Shown here: positions 54,842-63,797 of the stretch, one piece after another | How the letters are laid out: each line of letters starts with the position of its first letter | How positions within the stretch are numbered: the stretch's first letter is position 1 | The notes under the pieces: generated by a model | What the model was told of the DNA's origin: nothing | The model's input: only the letters and a program-made list of their open reading frames with translations | Databases searched by the model: none | Program-made: the position numbers and the translations under genes | NCBI RefSeq assembly: GCF_008727715.1 | Contig: NZ_CP044218.1 | Span: 5,563,501 to 5,627,500 of the forward strand | DNA: 64,000 nt | Direction: 5' to 3' | DNA from: Mesorhizobium terrae | GTDB taxonomy: Bacteria; Pseudomonadota; Alphaproteobacteria; Rhizobiales; Rhizobiaceae

Positions 54842-56034
54842 GGCATCGCCACCAAAGCGCGGCCGTCGCGGGCGGTGACGCGACCCTTCTTGACGACGAG
54901 CTTGCGCGGCGGATGCGCGGCAACCGCCTCGGCCACGGTTTCCGCATCGACGAGCACGAAATCGGCAGAACAGCCCGGCTTCAGCCCATAATCCTGCAGT
55001 GCCATCACGCTCGCCCCGCCATGGGTGCAAACGTCGAGTGCCAGTTGCAGTTCGTCGTCGCGGCGGAAATTGTTGCGCTGGCCGACAAACGTGGCGCGCT
55101 CCAGCATGTCGCCGTTGCCATAAGGACCCCAGGTGTCGCGAATACCATCATTGCCGGAACAGACGACAACGCCGGCCTCCAGCAGCCGCTTGACCGGCGG
55201 TGCCGGGCGCGAGGACGGTCCGGTCGTCATGATGTGGATGCCGGCCTCCCGCAGGCCGTCGATCAGCGCGCCGACCGCGAGATGGTCTTGCATGCCGAGG
55301 CAGAAGGCGTGGCTGAGCGTCACCTTGCCCTGCATGCCGAGCGCCTTGGTGCGCTCCACCGTCAATTCCAAGGCGAAGGCACCCAGTTCGCCGGCCTCGT
55401 GCAGATGAATGTCGATAGGGCGGGCGAAACGCTCGGCCAATCCGAACACGATGTCGAGATGCCCCTTCGGATCACGGTCGATGCCCGATGGATCGAGCCC
55501 GCCGACGACTTCGGCGCCCATCCTGAGCGCTTCCTCCATCAATTCGACGGTGCCAGGACGCACCAGCACGCCGCTCTGCGGAAAGGCGACGATCTCGATG
55601 TCAACGATGTCGCGATATTTCTCGCGGGTCGCCATGACACCCTCGATACCGGCGAGGCCGATATCAGTGTCGACATCGACATGGCTGCGGATATGGGTGG
55701 TGCCATGGCCGACCGACAGCACTGCCTGGCGAGCCGATTGTCTGGCCGGGTCGATGCCCAGTTCCTTCTTCATCGCCCGTTCATTGTCGATCTTGTCGAT
55801 AAGTCGGGGGCCGACCTCGTTGCGGTACCAGCCCATGCCGTAGAGCGTCTTGTCGAGATGGGTGTGCGCCTCGACGAGGCCGGGCAGCATCAGTGCGTTG
55901 CCGCCGTCGACGACATCGAGGCTATTGATGTTCGGTGCGGCGTCGACGGGTGCGAAACGCCCGTCCTTCACCAGAACCATGGTCGAGGGCCCGCCATTCG
56001 GCCTGACATTGGAAAGCAGAAAATCTCTGGACAT
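54838..56034 (-). CDS. Cytosine deaminase-like amidohydrolase
   Basis: 398 residues from the ATG at 56034 (AAAGGA upstream). CodA-type signatures: H57-T-H59 in VEAHTHLDKTLYG, DIHLHEAGELGAF, LSHAFCLGM, and SGNDGIRDTWGPYGNGDML with the metal-ligand Asp. Family members deaminate cytosine, isoguanine or triazine-derived N-isopropylammelide; the exact substrate is open. It sits between the permease and amidohydrolase genes of the importer operon, so it probably acts on a ring compound taken up by it. Confidence 0.87.
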   Translation of the reverse strand: MSRDFLLSNVRPNGGPSTMVLVKDGRFAPVDAAPNINSLDVVDGGNALMLPGLVEAHTHLDKTLYGMGWYRNEVGPRLIDKIDNERAMKKELGIDPARQSARQAVLSVGHGTTHIRSHVDVDTDIGLAGIEGVMATREKYRDIVDIEIVAFPQSGVLVRPGTVELMEEALRMGAEVVGGLDPSGIDRDPKGHLDIVFGLAERFARPIDIHLHEAGELGAFALELTVERTKALGMQGKVTLSHAFCLGMQDHLAVGALIDGLREAGIHIMTTGPSSRPAPPVKRLLEAGVVVCSGNDGIRDTWGPYGNGDMLERATFVGQRNNFRRDDELQLALDVCTHGGASVMALQDYGLKPGCSADFVLVDAETVAEAVAAHPPRKLVVKKGRVTARDGRALVAMP

Positions 56035-56051
56035 GGGGCCGTCCTTTGCGT

Positions 56052-56993
56052 TCAGTTCAACTTCGGATTGAGGGCATCGCGCAACCAGTCGCCAAGCAGG
56101 TTCACCGCGAGCACGATCAAGCTGAGATAGGCGGCCGGAAACACCACCACCCACCATTGGCCGGAGAACAGGAACTCGTTGCCGACCCTGATCAGCGTGC
56201 CGAGCGACGGTTCTGTCGGCGGCATGCCGATGCCGAGGAAAGACAAGGTGGCCTCGACCAGAATGGCCAAGCCGAGATTGAGCGTAGCGGTGACCATCAC
56301 CGGCGTCAGCGTGTTGGGCAGGATATGGCCGAGCATGATCCTCAACGGCCTCACGCCGATCAACGCCGCCGCCGCGACATATTCCTTCCGCCGCTCGACC
56401 AGGGTCGAGGCGCGCACGGTGCGGGCATATTGCACCCAGTTGGTCAGCGATATGGCGCAGATCAGGATGACGATGGTGAAGGTTTCCCGCAACGCCACCG
56501 GCAGCAATTCACGGAACACCGCCGTCACCAGGATGGCGACCAGGATGGTCGGCACGCTGAGCAGCGTGTCGCCCACGCGCATCAGCACATTGTCGACCCA
56601 GCCGCCGAAATAGCCGGCGGTCAGGCCGACCAGAACGCCGATGGCGAGCGACAGCACAACCGTCGAGAAGCCGATGATGAGTGAGGCGCGCGAGCCATAG
56701 AGGATGGCCGAGTAGACATCGCGGCCCTGACTGTCGGTGCCTAGCGGGAACGCCCATTGGCCGCCATCGATCCAGGCCGGCGGCAACTCGGCATTCATCA
56801 GGTCGAGCTGCGACAGATCGTATGGGTTCTGCAGCGCGAGCAGCGGTGCCAAAACGGCGGCGGCGATGATGAGCACAAGCAACACGCCGGCGATCAGCGC
56901 CAGTGGGCTGCGCTTCAAATTCCACCACAGGTCGCTTGCCGCGATCCTTGCGAGCAAGCCTGCAGGTTCCCTTGACGTCGTCGTGTCAGCCAT
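56052..56993 (-). CDS. Dipeptide/oligopeptide ABC transporter permease (DppC-like)
   Basis: 313 residues, about six membrane segments. N-terminal cytoplasmic part then IAGVLLVLIIAAAVLAPLLA; conserved LGTDSQGRDVYSAILYGSR before the core; EAA loop KEYVAAAALIGVRPLRIMLGHILP; ends LGDWLRDALNPKL, as in DppC. Overlaps the DppB-like gene by 8 nt. Forms the inner-membrane pore with it. Confidence 0.93.
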   Translation of the reverse strand: MADTTTSREPAGLLARIAASDLWWNLKRSPLALIAGVLLVLIIAAAVLAPLLALQNPYDLSQLDLMNAELPPAWIDGGQWAFPLGTDSQGRDVYSAILYGSRASLIIGFSTVVLSLAIGVLVGLTAGYFGGWVDNVLMRVGDTLLSVPTILVAILVTAVFRELLPVALRETFTIVILICAISLTNWVQYARTVRASTLVERRKEYVAAAALIGVRPLRIMLGHILPNTLTPVMVTATLNLGLAILVEATLSFLGIGMPPTEPSLGTLIRVGNEFLFSGQWWVVVFPAAYLSLIVLAVNLLGDWLRDALNPKLN

Positions 56994-57975
56994 GACCGCC
57001 TCCCACTCCGCCCTGCGCCCGCAATCTGGGATCGATAATACCGTAGAGCAGATCGACGGCGGTGTTCAGCGACACGAAGATGAAGGAAACGATGACCAGA
57101 TAAGCGGCCATCACAGGGATATCGACGAAGGTCACCGCCTGGATGAACAGCAGGCCCATGCCCGGCCACTGGAAGACCGTCTCGGTGATCAGCGCGAAGG
57201 CGATCAGATTGCCGATCTGCATGCCGGTGATAGTAATTACCGGCATCAGGCAGTTGCGCAGCGCGTGGCGGAAATTGATGACCCGTGCCGGCAGGCCGCG
57301 CGCCCGCGCGAATTTGATGAAGTCCGAGCGCAGCGTTTCTAGCATCTCGGCGCGCACCAGCCGCATGACCAGCGTGATCTGGAACAGCGCCAGCGTGATC
57401 GAGGGCAGGATCAGCGCCATGCGGCCGGAATGGGTGAGGAAACCGGTGGACCAGAAGCCGATCTTGACCACGTCGCCGCGGCCAAACCCCGGCAGCCAGC
57501 CGAGTTGGACCGAAAAGACCAGGATGAGCAGAATGCCGAGAGCGAAACTCGGCAGCGAAATGCCGACGATCGACAGGAATTGCAGCGCCTGCGCAATCAG
57601 CGAATCCCGACGCACGGCGGTCAGCACACCGAGCGGTACGCCGACGACCAGCGAAAGCAGCGTCGCCACCAGCACCAGCTCAAGCGTCGCCGGGAACCGT
57701 TCGGCGATCAGCGAGAACACGTCCTGCTGGTTGCGATAGGAGATGCCGAAATCACCCTGGGCGGCATTGGTGACAAACCGCACGAATTGCATGCCGGTGG
57801 AGAGGTTCAGCCCAAGCCGTTCGCGCAACACATCGCGCTGCTCCTGGGTCGCCTGCTCGTTCAGCATCATTTCAACCGGGTCGCCGACAAAGCGGAAGAT
57901 CATGAAGGCCATCAGCGCGACGGCGAGCATGACGGCTACGGCATTGACCGATCGTCGAAGAATGAAGGCCAGCAT
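56986..57975 (-). CDS. Dipeptide/oligopeptide ABC transporter permease (DppB-like)
   Basis: 329 residues, six membrane segments. MLAFILRRSVNAVAVMLAVA, then FVGDPVEMMLNEQATQEQRD with the family's GDP motif, GISYRNQQDVFSLIAERFPA, EAA loop RSDFIKFARARGLPARVINFRH (cytoplasmic). 77 nt downstream of the SBP gene. Inner-membrane partner of the DppC-like permease. Confidence 0.93.
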   Translation of the reverse strand: MLAFILRRSVNAVAVMLAVALMAFMIFRFVGDPVEMMLNEQATQEQRDVLRERLGLNLSTGMQFVRFVTNAAQGDFGISYRNQQDVFSLIAERFPATLELVLVATLLSLVVGVPLGVLTAVRRDSLIAQALQFLSIVGISLPSFALGILLILVFSVQLGWLPGFGRGDVVKIGFWSTGFLTHSGRMALILPSITLALFQITLVMRLVRAEMLETLRSDFIKFARARGLPARVINFRHALRNCLMPVITITGMQIGNLIAFALITETVFQWPGMGLLFIQAVTFVDIPVMAAYLVIVSFIFVSLNTAVDLLYGIIDPRLRAQGGVGGGHG

Positions 57976-58052
57976 CGATCAGAACCTTTTTGTTGGATCG
58001 AAATGGCAAGGAACAAAGGGCCGCGCCCGCCGGGCGGACACGGCCCCGCGCC

Positions 58053-59627
58053 TCACTTCATCTGTGTGAACCAGTGCCTGGCTTTGTTGTCGGGCAGCTG
58101 GATCACACTCGACACCCCTTCCCCGATCGCCCAGGCCATCGGCTGCTGGTGCAGGGGCAGGAACAGCGTCTCGTCCTTGGCGATCTTCATCGCCTCGGTC
58201 AGCATCGGCACGCGCTTGGCGCTGTCCAGCTCGCCGGCGGACTTGTCGACCAATGCATCGATGCGCTGGTCGCCCCAGTTCGCCCAGTTGAACAGGCCGG
58301 CGCTGCCGGATTTCGAGTGCACCACCTGGATCAGCAGCGAATAGGCGTCGAGCGCCGGTTCGTTGGCCCAGCCCAGCGTGGTGATGTCGAAGTCGCCCTT
58401 GACGCGGCGCGGATTGATGATGCTGCGCGGGCCGCTGGTGATGTTGGCCTTGATGCCGATGCGCGCCCACATCGAAGCCGCGGATTGGCAGATCTGCTCT
58501 TCATTGACGTAGGAATCGGTGGAGCACAGCAGCGACAGCGAAAACCCGTTGGGGTAACCGGCTTCGGCAAGCAGTTTCTTGGCGCCCTCGACATCGACCG
58601 GCGGCCGCTTGTCCAGCTCCTCGTTGTAGCCGGGGATCGCCGGCGCGACCAGCGCGCCGGTGGTGCGCGAAAGGCCGCGCATCACCTTCTTCTGCATCAG
58701 GCCCATGTCGAGGCTCTGATAGAGCGCGTTGCGAACCTTGGGGTCCTTCAGCGGGTTCTTGTCGGTGATGTCGGAGCCGACCAGCTTGTCGCCGAGGTTC
58801 ATCGCGAAGAAGACGGTGCGCAATTCGTTCGACAAAAGCACCTTGATGGCGCCGGAAGCCTTGAGCCTCTCGATGTCCTGGAGCGGCGCGCTTTCCGTGT
58901 AGTTGATGTCGCCCGACAGAAGTGCCGCGACACGCGTCGGCGCCGAGGCGATCGGCGTGAACTCGATACGGGTGACGTTGTGCTTGGGTTTGTCCCACCA
59001 TTTCGGATTGACGACCAGCACGGTCGTGGCGTCGGTCTGGCGCGATTCCAACATGAACGGTCCGGTGCCGTTGGCGTGATGGGTGGCGTAGCCCTCGACG
59101 CCCTTGGCCACGTCGGTCGGCCGTTCGCTGTTGTTTGAGACCAGCCATTTCTTGCTGAAGATGAAGATGTTGGTCAGGTCATTGGCGAGCAGCGGATAGG
59201 ACGATTTCAGGACGATCTCGACGGTGTAGTCGTCGATCTTGCGCGCATCCTTATAGGCCGGAAGATTGCCCTTGAGCGGCGAAGCCTCGTCGCTCACCCG
59301 CTTCAGCGAGGCGACGACATCGTCGGCGGTAAAGTCGTCGCCATTGTGGAACTTGACGCCATGACGCAGCTTGAAGCGCCACACCGTCGGCTCGACAACC
59401 TCCCACGATTCCGCAAGCGAGGGTGCCAGCTTGAGGTTCTCGTCGTAGCGGGTGAGGCCCTCATAGATGTGATTGAGGAAAGCCAGCGTGAACGTGCTGC
59501 CGAACGAATAGGGATCGAGCGAATCGATATCGCGGGCGGCGCCCCACTTCAGGGTGGCGGCGTCCGCGGCGGTGACCACCACCAACAAGGCGGATGCGGC
59601 CGCCAGCAGCATTTTCAAACGCTTCAT
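58053..59627 (-). CDS. ABC transporter substrate-binding protein (SBP_bac_5, dipeptide/nickel type)
   Basis: 524 residues, periplasmic. Signal peptide 1-23 (cleavage after ADA). SBP_bac_5 features: DSLDPYSFGSTFTLAFLNHI, YEGLTRYDENLKLAPSLAES, WRFKLRHGVKFHNGDDFTADD, and NPLKDPKVRNALYQSLD. First gene of the operon (SBP, DppB, DppC, CodA-like, amidohydrolase, DppD, DppF). GAGGAGC precedes the ATG. Two GTATAC boxes lie about 100 nt upstream. The ligand is not predictable but the enclosed hydrolases suggest an amide or ring nitrogen compound rather than a peptide. Confidence 0.93.
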   Translation of the reverse strand: MKRLKMLLAAASALLVVVTAADAATLKWGAARDIDSLDPYSFGSTFTLAFLNHIYEGLTRYDENLKLAPSLAESWEVVEPTVWRFKLRHGVKFHNGDDFTADDVVASLKRVSDEASPLKGNLPAYKDARKIDDYTVEIVLKSSYPLLANDLTNIFIFSKKWLVSNNSERPTDVAKGVEGYATHHANGTGPFMLESRQTDATTVLVVNPKWWDKPKHNVTRIEFTPIASAPTRVAALLSGDINYTESAPLQDIERLKASGAIKVLLSNELRTVFFAMNLGDKLVGSDITDKNPLKDPKVRNALYQSLDMGLMQKKVMRGLSRTTGALVAPAIPGYNEELDKRPPVDVEGAKKLLAEAGYPNGFSLSLLCSTDSYVNEEQICQSAASMWARIGIKANITSGPRSIINPRRVKGDFDITTLGWANEPALDAYSLLIQVVHSKSGSAGLFNWANWGDQRIDALVDKSAGELDSAKRVPMLTEAMKIAKDETLFLPLHQQPMAWAIGEGVSSVIQLPDNKARHWFTQMK

Positions 59628-59720
59628 TGCTTGCTCCTCACTGTTCCCATCGCCGGCTTCACCGGCTCGTTGCCGGCATCCGTGCCGGATGACCCAACTC
59701 GTATTTTTCGTCGTTCTTAT

Positions 59721-59748
59721 GTATACGAGTATTTATAATTTTGTATAC
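59721..59748 (-). promoter_or_regulatory. Paired GTATAC boxes upstream of the dpp-type operon (possible GntR site)
   Basis: GTATAC at 59721-59726 and 59743-59748, 22 bp apart, in an AT-rich patch between the MFS and SBP genes. Each has a TTNTGTATAC-like context on the plus strand. Similar pairs occur at 51240-51267 and 61862-61890. Confidence 0.55.
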
Positions 59749-59834
59749 ATTATGAAGTGCGCGCACATGACGTGCAAGCCCTTTTCGCGGCGAGCGGCCA
59801 ATTTTCTCCGAAGGATGGGCGGTAGGTGGAAGCG

Positions 59835-61091
59835 CTAGAGCCTCGTTTGGCCGATCGTGCGCTGCGCGCCGGCGACCAGGCCGCACAGCAGAGCCAGGAA
59901 GGCGATAGCCGAAAACAGCACCACCTGCCCCTCGGCGGCGCTCGACCATTGCCGCACCAGCCCGGCCAGCAGCGGGCCGCCGGCGGCAAGCGTGTAGCCG
60001 ACGCTTTGCGACATGGAGGAAAGCCGCGCGGCGATGTTGGCGTTGGCCGAACGCAGCCCGATAAAGACCAGCGCGAGGCCAAAATTGGCGCCCTGCCCGA
60101 GGCCCAGAACAACCGCCCAGAACAGGGAACCCGGCAACCAACCCATAGTCAGTCCGGCAAAGCCGATGGCCGAAAAGCCGAGTGCGGCGACGACCAGCAG
60201 CTTCTGGCTGCGCAGGCGAGCGGCGAAGATCGGCACCACCAGCGCGGTCAAGGTCTGCGAGAAGACGGAAGCCGAGGTGACATAGCCCGAACCAAGCGGA
60301 TCCAGTCCGCCGCTCTGCAGGATCGCTGGAAGCCAGCCGAGCACGATGAAGGCGAGTGCTGCCTGCAAGGTCATGAAACCGGTAACGCCCCAGGCAATGC
60401 CGTCGCGCCACAGATTGACGGTGGCGCCGTCGGTGCCGGCCTTGGCAGTCGCGCCGGTGCCCGCGGCGAAGGGCAGCCAGGCCAGCATCGCCAGGCCGGC
60501 GGGCACCGCCCACAGGCCGATCGTTGCATTCCAGCCGGTTCCAAGGGCATGGGCAAGCGGCAATGTGAAGGCCGCGCCCAGCGCGCCGCCTCCGCACATC
60601 GTCATGGTGTAGAGGCCGGTGGCAAGACCAAGCCGTCCGGCATAGTCGCGCTTGATGATCGCCGGTACCAGCACACCGGCAATGCCGATGCCGACACCGA
60701 CAAGGACAGTGCCGGCAAACAGCGCCTGCACCAACGGTTCGATACGCAAGAGAAGACCAGCGGTAATGATAACCAGCGAGACCGCAAGGCCTTTCTCCAG
60801 CCCGACGCGCCGCGCCATGGCAAGGCCGGCGCCGCCTGCCAGGCCGAAACACAGCGACGGCATCATCGTCAAAACGCCGATGGAGGCGCCTGACAGACCG
60901 AATGCCTGCTGCACCGGCGCCAGCAGCACCGCAAGACTGGACAGAGCCGGGCGCAGATTGAGCGCGACCGCCAACAGCACGATGCCAGCGACCATGCTGC
61001 GCGCCGCTGGAGACAAAAAGCGCGCAGAGGCTCGGGCAACGCCAGCCTCATCGAGAGCAAGCGCGGAGGACGTGTTTTCAGGGTTTGGCAT
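59835..61091 (-). CDS. MFS transporter, CynX/NimT family
   Basis: 418 residues from the ATG at 61091, twelve predicted membrane segments. The N-terminus has VALNLRPALSSLAVLLAPV and GLSGASIGVLTMMPSLCFGLA, hallmarks of the CynX/NimT (cyanate, 2-nitroimidazole) family. Overlaps the gntR stop by 14 nt, hence same transcript. Could import or export the compound handled by the neighbouring hydrolases; direction unknown. Confidence 0.88.
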   Translation of the reverse strand: MPNPENTSSALALDEAGVARASARFLSPAARSMVAGIVLLAVALNLRPALSSLAVLLAPVQQAFGLSGASIGVLTMMPSLCFGLAGGAGLAMARRVGLEKGLAVSLVIITAGLLLRIEPLVQALFAGTVLVGVGIGIAGVLVPAIIKRDYAGRLGLATGLYTMTMCGGGALGAAFTLPLAHALGTGWNATIGLWAVPAGLAMLAWLPFAAGTGATAKAGTDGATVNLWRDGIAWGVTGFMTLQAALAFIVLGWLPAILQSGGLDPLGSGYVTSASVFSQTLTALVVPIFAARLRSQKLLVVAALGFSAIGFAGLTMGWLPGSLFWAVVLGLGQGANFGLALVFIGLRSANANIAARLSSMSQSVGYTLAAGGPLLAGLVRQWSSAAEGQVVLFSAIAFLALLCGLVAGAQRTIGQTRL

Positions 61092-61791
61092 ATTCGTCCA
61101 GAATGGCGCGGATATCGTGTTGGGTGACGGGCGCACTCAACAAAGCGCGCTCCGTCACCGCCTCGAGGTGATGGTCCATGGTCTCCAGCGCTTTTTCGCT
61201 GTCGCCCTTCTGCAGGGCCGCCACGATTTCCAGATGTTCGTTGACGGCGCAGTCGGAGGAATGCGGCCGGCCGTAAAGCGCCAGGATGAGCGAACAGCGC
61301 GAGACCAATTCGTTGATGTAGCGGGCGGTGACGGCGTTGCCGGCCATTTCGGCGAGCAGAATGTGGAATTCTCCGGCCAGCCGGATCGACTCGGCGGTAT
61401 TGGAGGCCTTCACCGCCTCCTCGCGCGCCACATGAGCCTTGAGCTGCTCAACGTCTGTCTTGGTGATCTTGGAGACCAGCCTGCGCACCACGTCCCGCTC
61501 CAGGCTGCGGCGCACTTCGAAGATATCGTAGGCCTCTTCCAGCGTCGGCTGGGCGACGGCCGCGCCCCGGTTCGGAATGAGGTCGACAAGACCCTCGCTG
61601 TTCAGGCGGCCGAGCACGCTTCGCACGATGGTACGGCTGACGCCGAAGCGTTCGCCGATGACGTCTTCGGGCAGTTTGTCACCCGGTTTCAACGCACGCT
61701 CGATGATGGCGCGTCGCAGGCCATGATACATGGCTTCGCTGCGTGGGAGATTGGGGCGCTTCACGCGTTTGACCGAAACGTCGTCATTCAT
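61078..61791 (-). CDS. GntR family regulator (FadR/VanR subfamily, FCD domain)
   Basis: 237 residues from the ATG at 61791; a GTG at 61833 is possible but has weaker support. N-terminal winged helix (about 20-85: ALKPGDKLPEDVIGERFGVS, RTIVRSVLGRLNSEGLVDLI) and C-terminal FCD effector domain with metal-site residues (EFHILLAEMAGN; VNEHLEIVAALQKGD; MDHHLEAV). Cotranscribed with the MFS gene and divergent from the racemase-like gene. Predicted to bind the GTATAC-type pairs noted in this region; the effector is likely a carboxylate or amino acid derived from the pathway. Confidence 0.9.
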   Translation of the reverse strand: MNDDVSVKRVKRPNLPRSEAMYHGLRRAIIERALKPGDKLPEDVIGERFGVSRTIVRSVLGRLNSEGLVDLIPNRGAAVAQPTLEEAYDIFEVRRSLERDVVRRLVSKITKTDVEQLKAHVAREEAVKASNTAESIRLAGEFHILLAEMAGNAVTARYINELVSRCSLILALYGRPHSSDCAVNEHLEIVAALQKGDSEKALETMDHHLEAVTERALLSAPVTQHDIRAILDEYAKP

Positions 61792-61861
61792 CTCTGCAAC
61801 CGTCCTCCATCCGAGACGGCTCTTATACCGCACAGAAATGCATCCGTGAATTCGTTGTTTT

Positions 61862-61890
61862 GTATGCTATCATATCAAAAAATTGTATAC
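61862..61890. promoter_or_regulatory. Paired GTATGC/GTATAC boxes in the gntR-racemase intergenic region
   Basis: TTTTGTATGC (ending 61867) and ATTGTATAC (ending 61890), 23 bp between equivalent positions, in the divergent promoter region. Part of the same motif set as 51240-51267 and 59721-59748; autoregulation of gntR through it is inferred. Confidence 0.5.
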
Positions 61891-61957
61891 TATTATTTTT
61901 CCAGGCAGCGGCAGTCGACCGCTGTCGGGCAAGCAGGAAATGTGCGGGAGCAAGGTT

Positions 61958-62659
61958 ATGGCAAACAAGGGAGGGGTTCGTCGGCTGCTGCTCGTCAACG
62001 GCAATACCAATGCCGCGCTGACCGACAGGCTGGTCGAGCGGGCCAGGGTCGCCCTGCCTCCCGAACGCGACATCATAGGGGCAACGGCCATCTATGGGCC
62101 GGGCTATATCAGCGCGCGTGCCGATGCCGTCGTCGCCGCCCGCGCCATCGTCGACACGATCGCACTTGAGGTGAAGGAATACGGCGCCGAAAACATCAGC
62201 GTCTGCCTTCTCGCCTGTTTCGGCGAACCCGGCATCGGCGCGGCGCGCGAGATCTACCCGTTTCCGGTGGTCGGCATGGCGGAGGCATCGATCCTGTCGG
62301 CGATGCAGCTCGGCGAACGCTTCGCCATCGTCACCGTCGGCGAACGCTGGCCGTCGATGCTGCGCGAACTGATGCGCCAGCAGCGGCTGGACGACCGCTG
62401 TTGTGCCACGCTGGCGATCAACGGCCATGCACTGGAGGTGGCGGCAAGCGCGGAAGGTGCGCGCCGCAAAGTGGCTGAACTGATCTCGGAGGCCCGCGAA
62501 CAGCATGGCGCCGATGTGATCATCGTCGGCGGCGCGGCGCTGGCGGGCGTCGCCAACGATTTGCAGCCCGAATTCGACGTTCCGCTGATCTGTTCCTTCA
62601 GCGCTGGGCTGGCGCAGGCCGAGGCGCTGGCCTCGCTACGCGAACCCGTTCGCCATTGA
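61958..62659 (+). CDS. Asp/Glu/hydantoin racemase family protein lacking the second catalytic Cys
   Basis: 233 residues from the ATG at 61958 (GGGAGCAAGG upstream; an in-frame ATG at 61940 is less likely). Asp/Glu racemase fold: LLVNGNTNAALTDRL at the N-terminus, first catalytic Cys C87 in LLACFGEPG, AMQLGERFAIVTVGERW. The second catalytic Cys, normally in a G-C-(A/T)-G loop, is replaced: IIVGGAALAG at 188-197. A two-base racemisation is therefore doubtful; an isomerase or decarboxylase-like reaction is possible. Divergent from gntR, in the same regulon by position. Confidence 0.82.
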   Translation: MANKGGVRRLLLVNGNTNAALTDRLVERARVALPPERDIIGATAIYGPGYISARADAVVAARAIVDTIALEVKEYGAENISVCLLACFGEPGIGAAREIYPFPVVGMAEASILSAMQLGERFAIVTVGERWPSMLRELMRQQRLDDRCCATLAINGHALEVAASAEGARRKVAELISEAREQHGADVIIVGGAALAGVANDLQPEFDVPLICSFSAGLAQAEALASLREPVRH

Positions 62660-62722
62660 GGCATTCCCCGACGACGCCATCGAGAAGCGCTTGGCTTCGG
62701 AGTTATCCTTCCAGACCCAGAA

Positions 62723-63691
62723 CTATCTGACCCACTCGCCGCGATACCAGTCGACGAATTTGCGCAGGCCGTCCTCGATCGAGGTGTTCGGCTTGAAGCC
62801 GATGGCGCGGTCGAGCTCGGTGACATCGGCATAGGTGCACTCGACATCGCCCGGCTGCATCGGCTCGTACTGGCGCTTCGCCTCGATACCGATCAACCGC
62901 TCCAGCATGTCGATGAAATCGCCGAGCCGCACCGGGCTGTTGTTGCCAATGTTGAACAGCCGGCTGGGCGGCACCGCGCCCGACGGCGGCGTGTCCAGAA
63001 CCTTCACCACCGCTTCGACGACGTCGTCGACATAGGTGAAGTCGCGCCACATTTCGCCCTGGTTGAAGACGCGGATCGGTCTGCCCTCCAGGATCGCCTT
63101 GGTGAACAGCCAATACGCCATGTCCGGACGGCCCCACGGCCCGTAGACGGTAAAGAAGCGCAAGCCTGTCTGCGGGATGGCGAAGAGATGGGCGTAGGTG
63201 TGGCTCATCAGCTCGTCCGCCTTCTTGGTGGCGGCATAGAGCGAGACCGGCGTGTCGACCTTGTCGGCCTCGGCGAACGGTACCTTGCGGTTGCCGCCAT
63301 AGACGGAACTCGACGAAGCGTAGACCAGATGTTCGAAGCCGGGCAGCGCCCGGCAGAATTCCAGCACCTCCAGATGCCCGACCACGTTGGAGCGGATATA
63401 GGTGCGCGGATTGTCGAGCGAATAACGTACGCCGGCCTGCGCGGCGAGGTGCACGATGCGCCGGATGCCGAGCCCCGACAGTGCCGCCAACGCGCCCTCG
63501 TCGGCGATATCCAGCCGGCGGAACGAGAACCCCTTTCGCTCAAGCAACTGCGCCAGCCGCGCCTGCTTCAGCGCCGGGTCGTAATAATCGTTCAGATTGT
63601 CGACGCCGATCACCTCTTCGCCCCGGTCGAGAAGGCGATGGCAGACATGACTGCCGATGAAGCCGGCGGCGCCGGTGACAAGAATGGGCAA
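62723..63691 (-). CDS. lpsL: UDP-glucuronate 4-epimerase (LpsL-like)
   Basis: Epimerises UDP-glucuronate to UDP-galacturonate, used for LPS core and lipid A in rhizobia. 322 residues: VTGAAGFIGSHVCHRLL, VDNLNDYYDPALKQARL (typical of the glucuronate subgroup), SSSSVYGGN, Y-x3-K in YAATKKADE, and RFFTVYGPWGRPDMA. The start is most likely TTG at 63691, with GGAGAG 6 nt before it; a GTG at 63733 would add 14 unlike residues. The UDP-glucose dehydrogenase at 29717-31057 could supply its substrate. Adjacent to smc, not to the O-antigen island. Confidence 0.9.
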   Translation of the reverse strand: MPILVTGAAGFIGSHVCHRLLDRGEEVIGVDNLNDYYDPALKQARLAQLLERKGFSFRRLDIADEGALAALSGLGIRRIVHLAAQAGVRYSLDNPRTYIRSNVVGHLEVLEFCRALPGFEHLVYASSSSVYGGNRKVPFAEADKVDTPVSLYAATKKADELMSHTYAHLFAIPQTGLRFFTVYGPWGRPDMAYWLFTKAILEGRPIRVFNQGEMWRDFTYVDDVVEAVVKVLDTPPSGAVPPSRLFNIGNNSPVRLGDFIDMLERLIGIEAKRQYEPMQPGDVECTYADVTELDRAIGFKPNTSIEDGLRKFVDWYRGEWVR

Positions 63692-63797
63692 GCGTGCTCT
63701 CCGAACAATTGCGCCGCGCCGGTCCGGCCGCACCGCCGGCGCAGTGCTACCACCGGGGCCGTCTCGGGTTCAACCGGGAACGATGGGTCCGGCCGCG

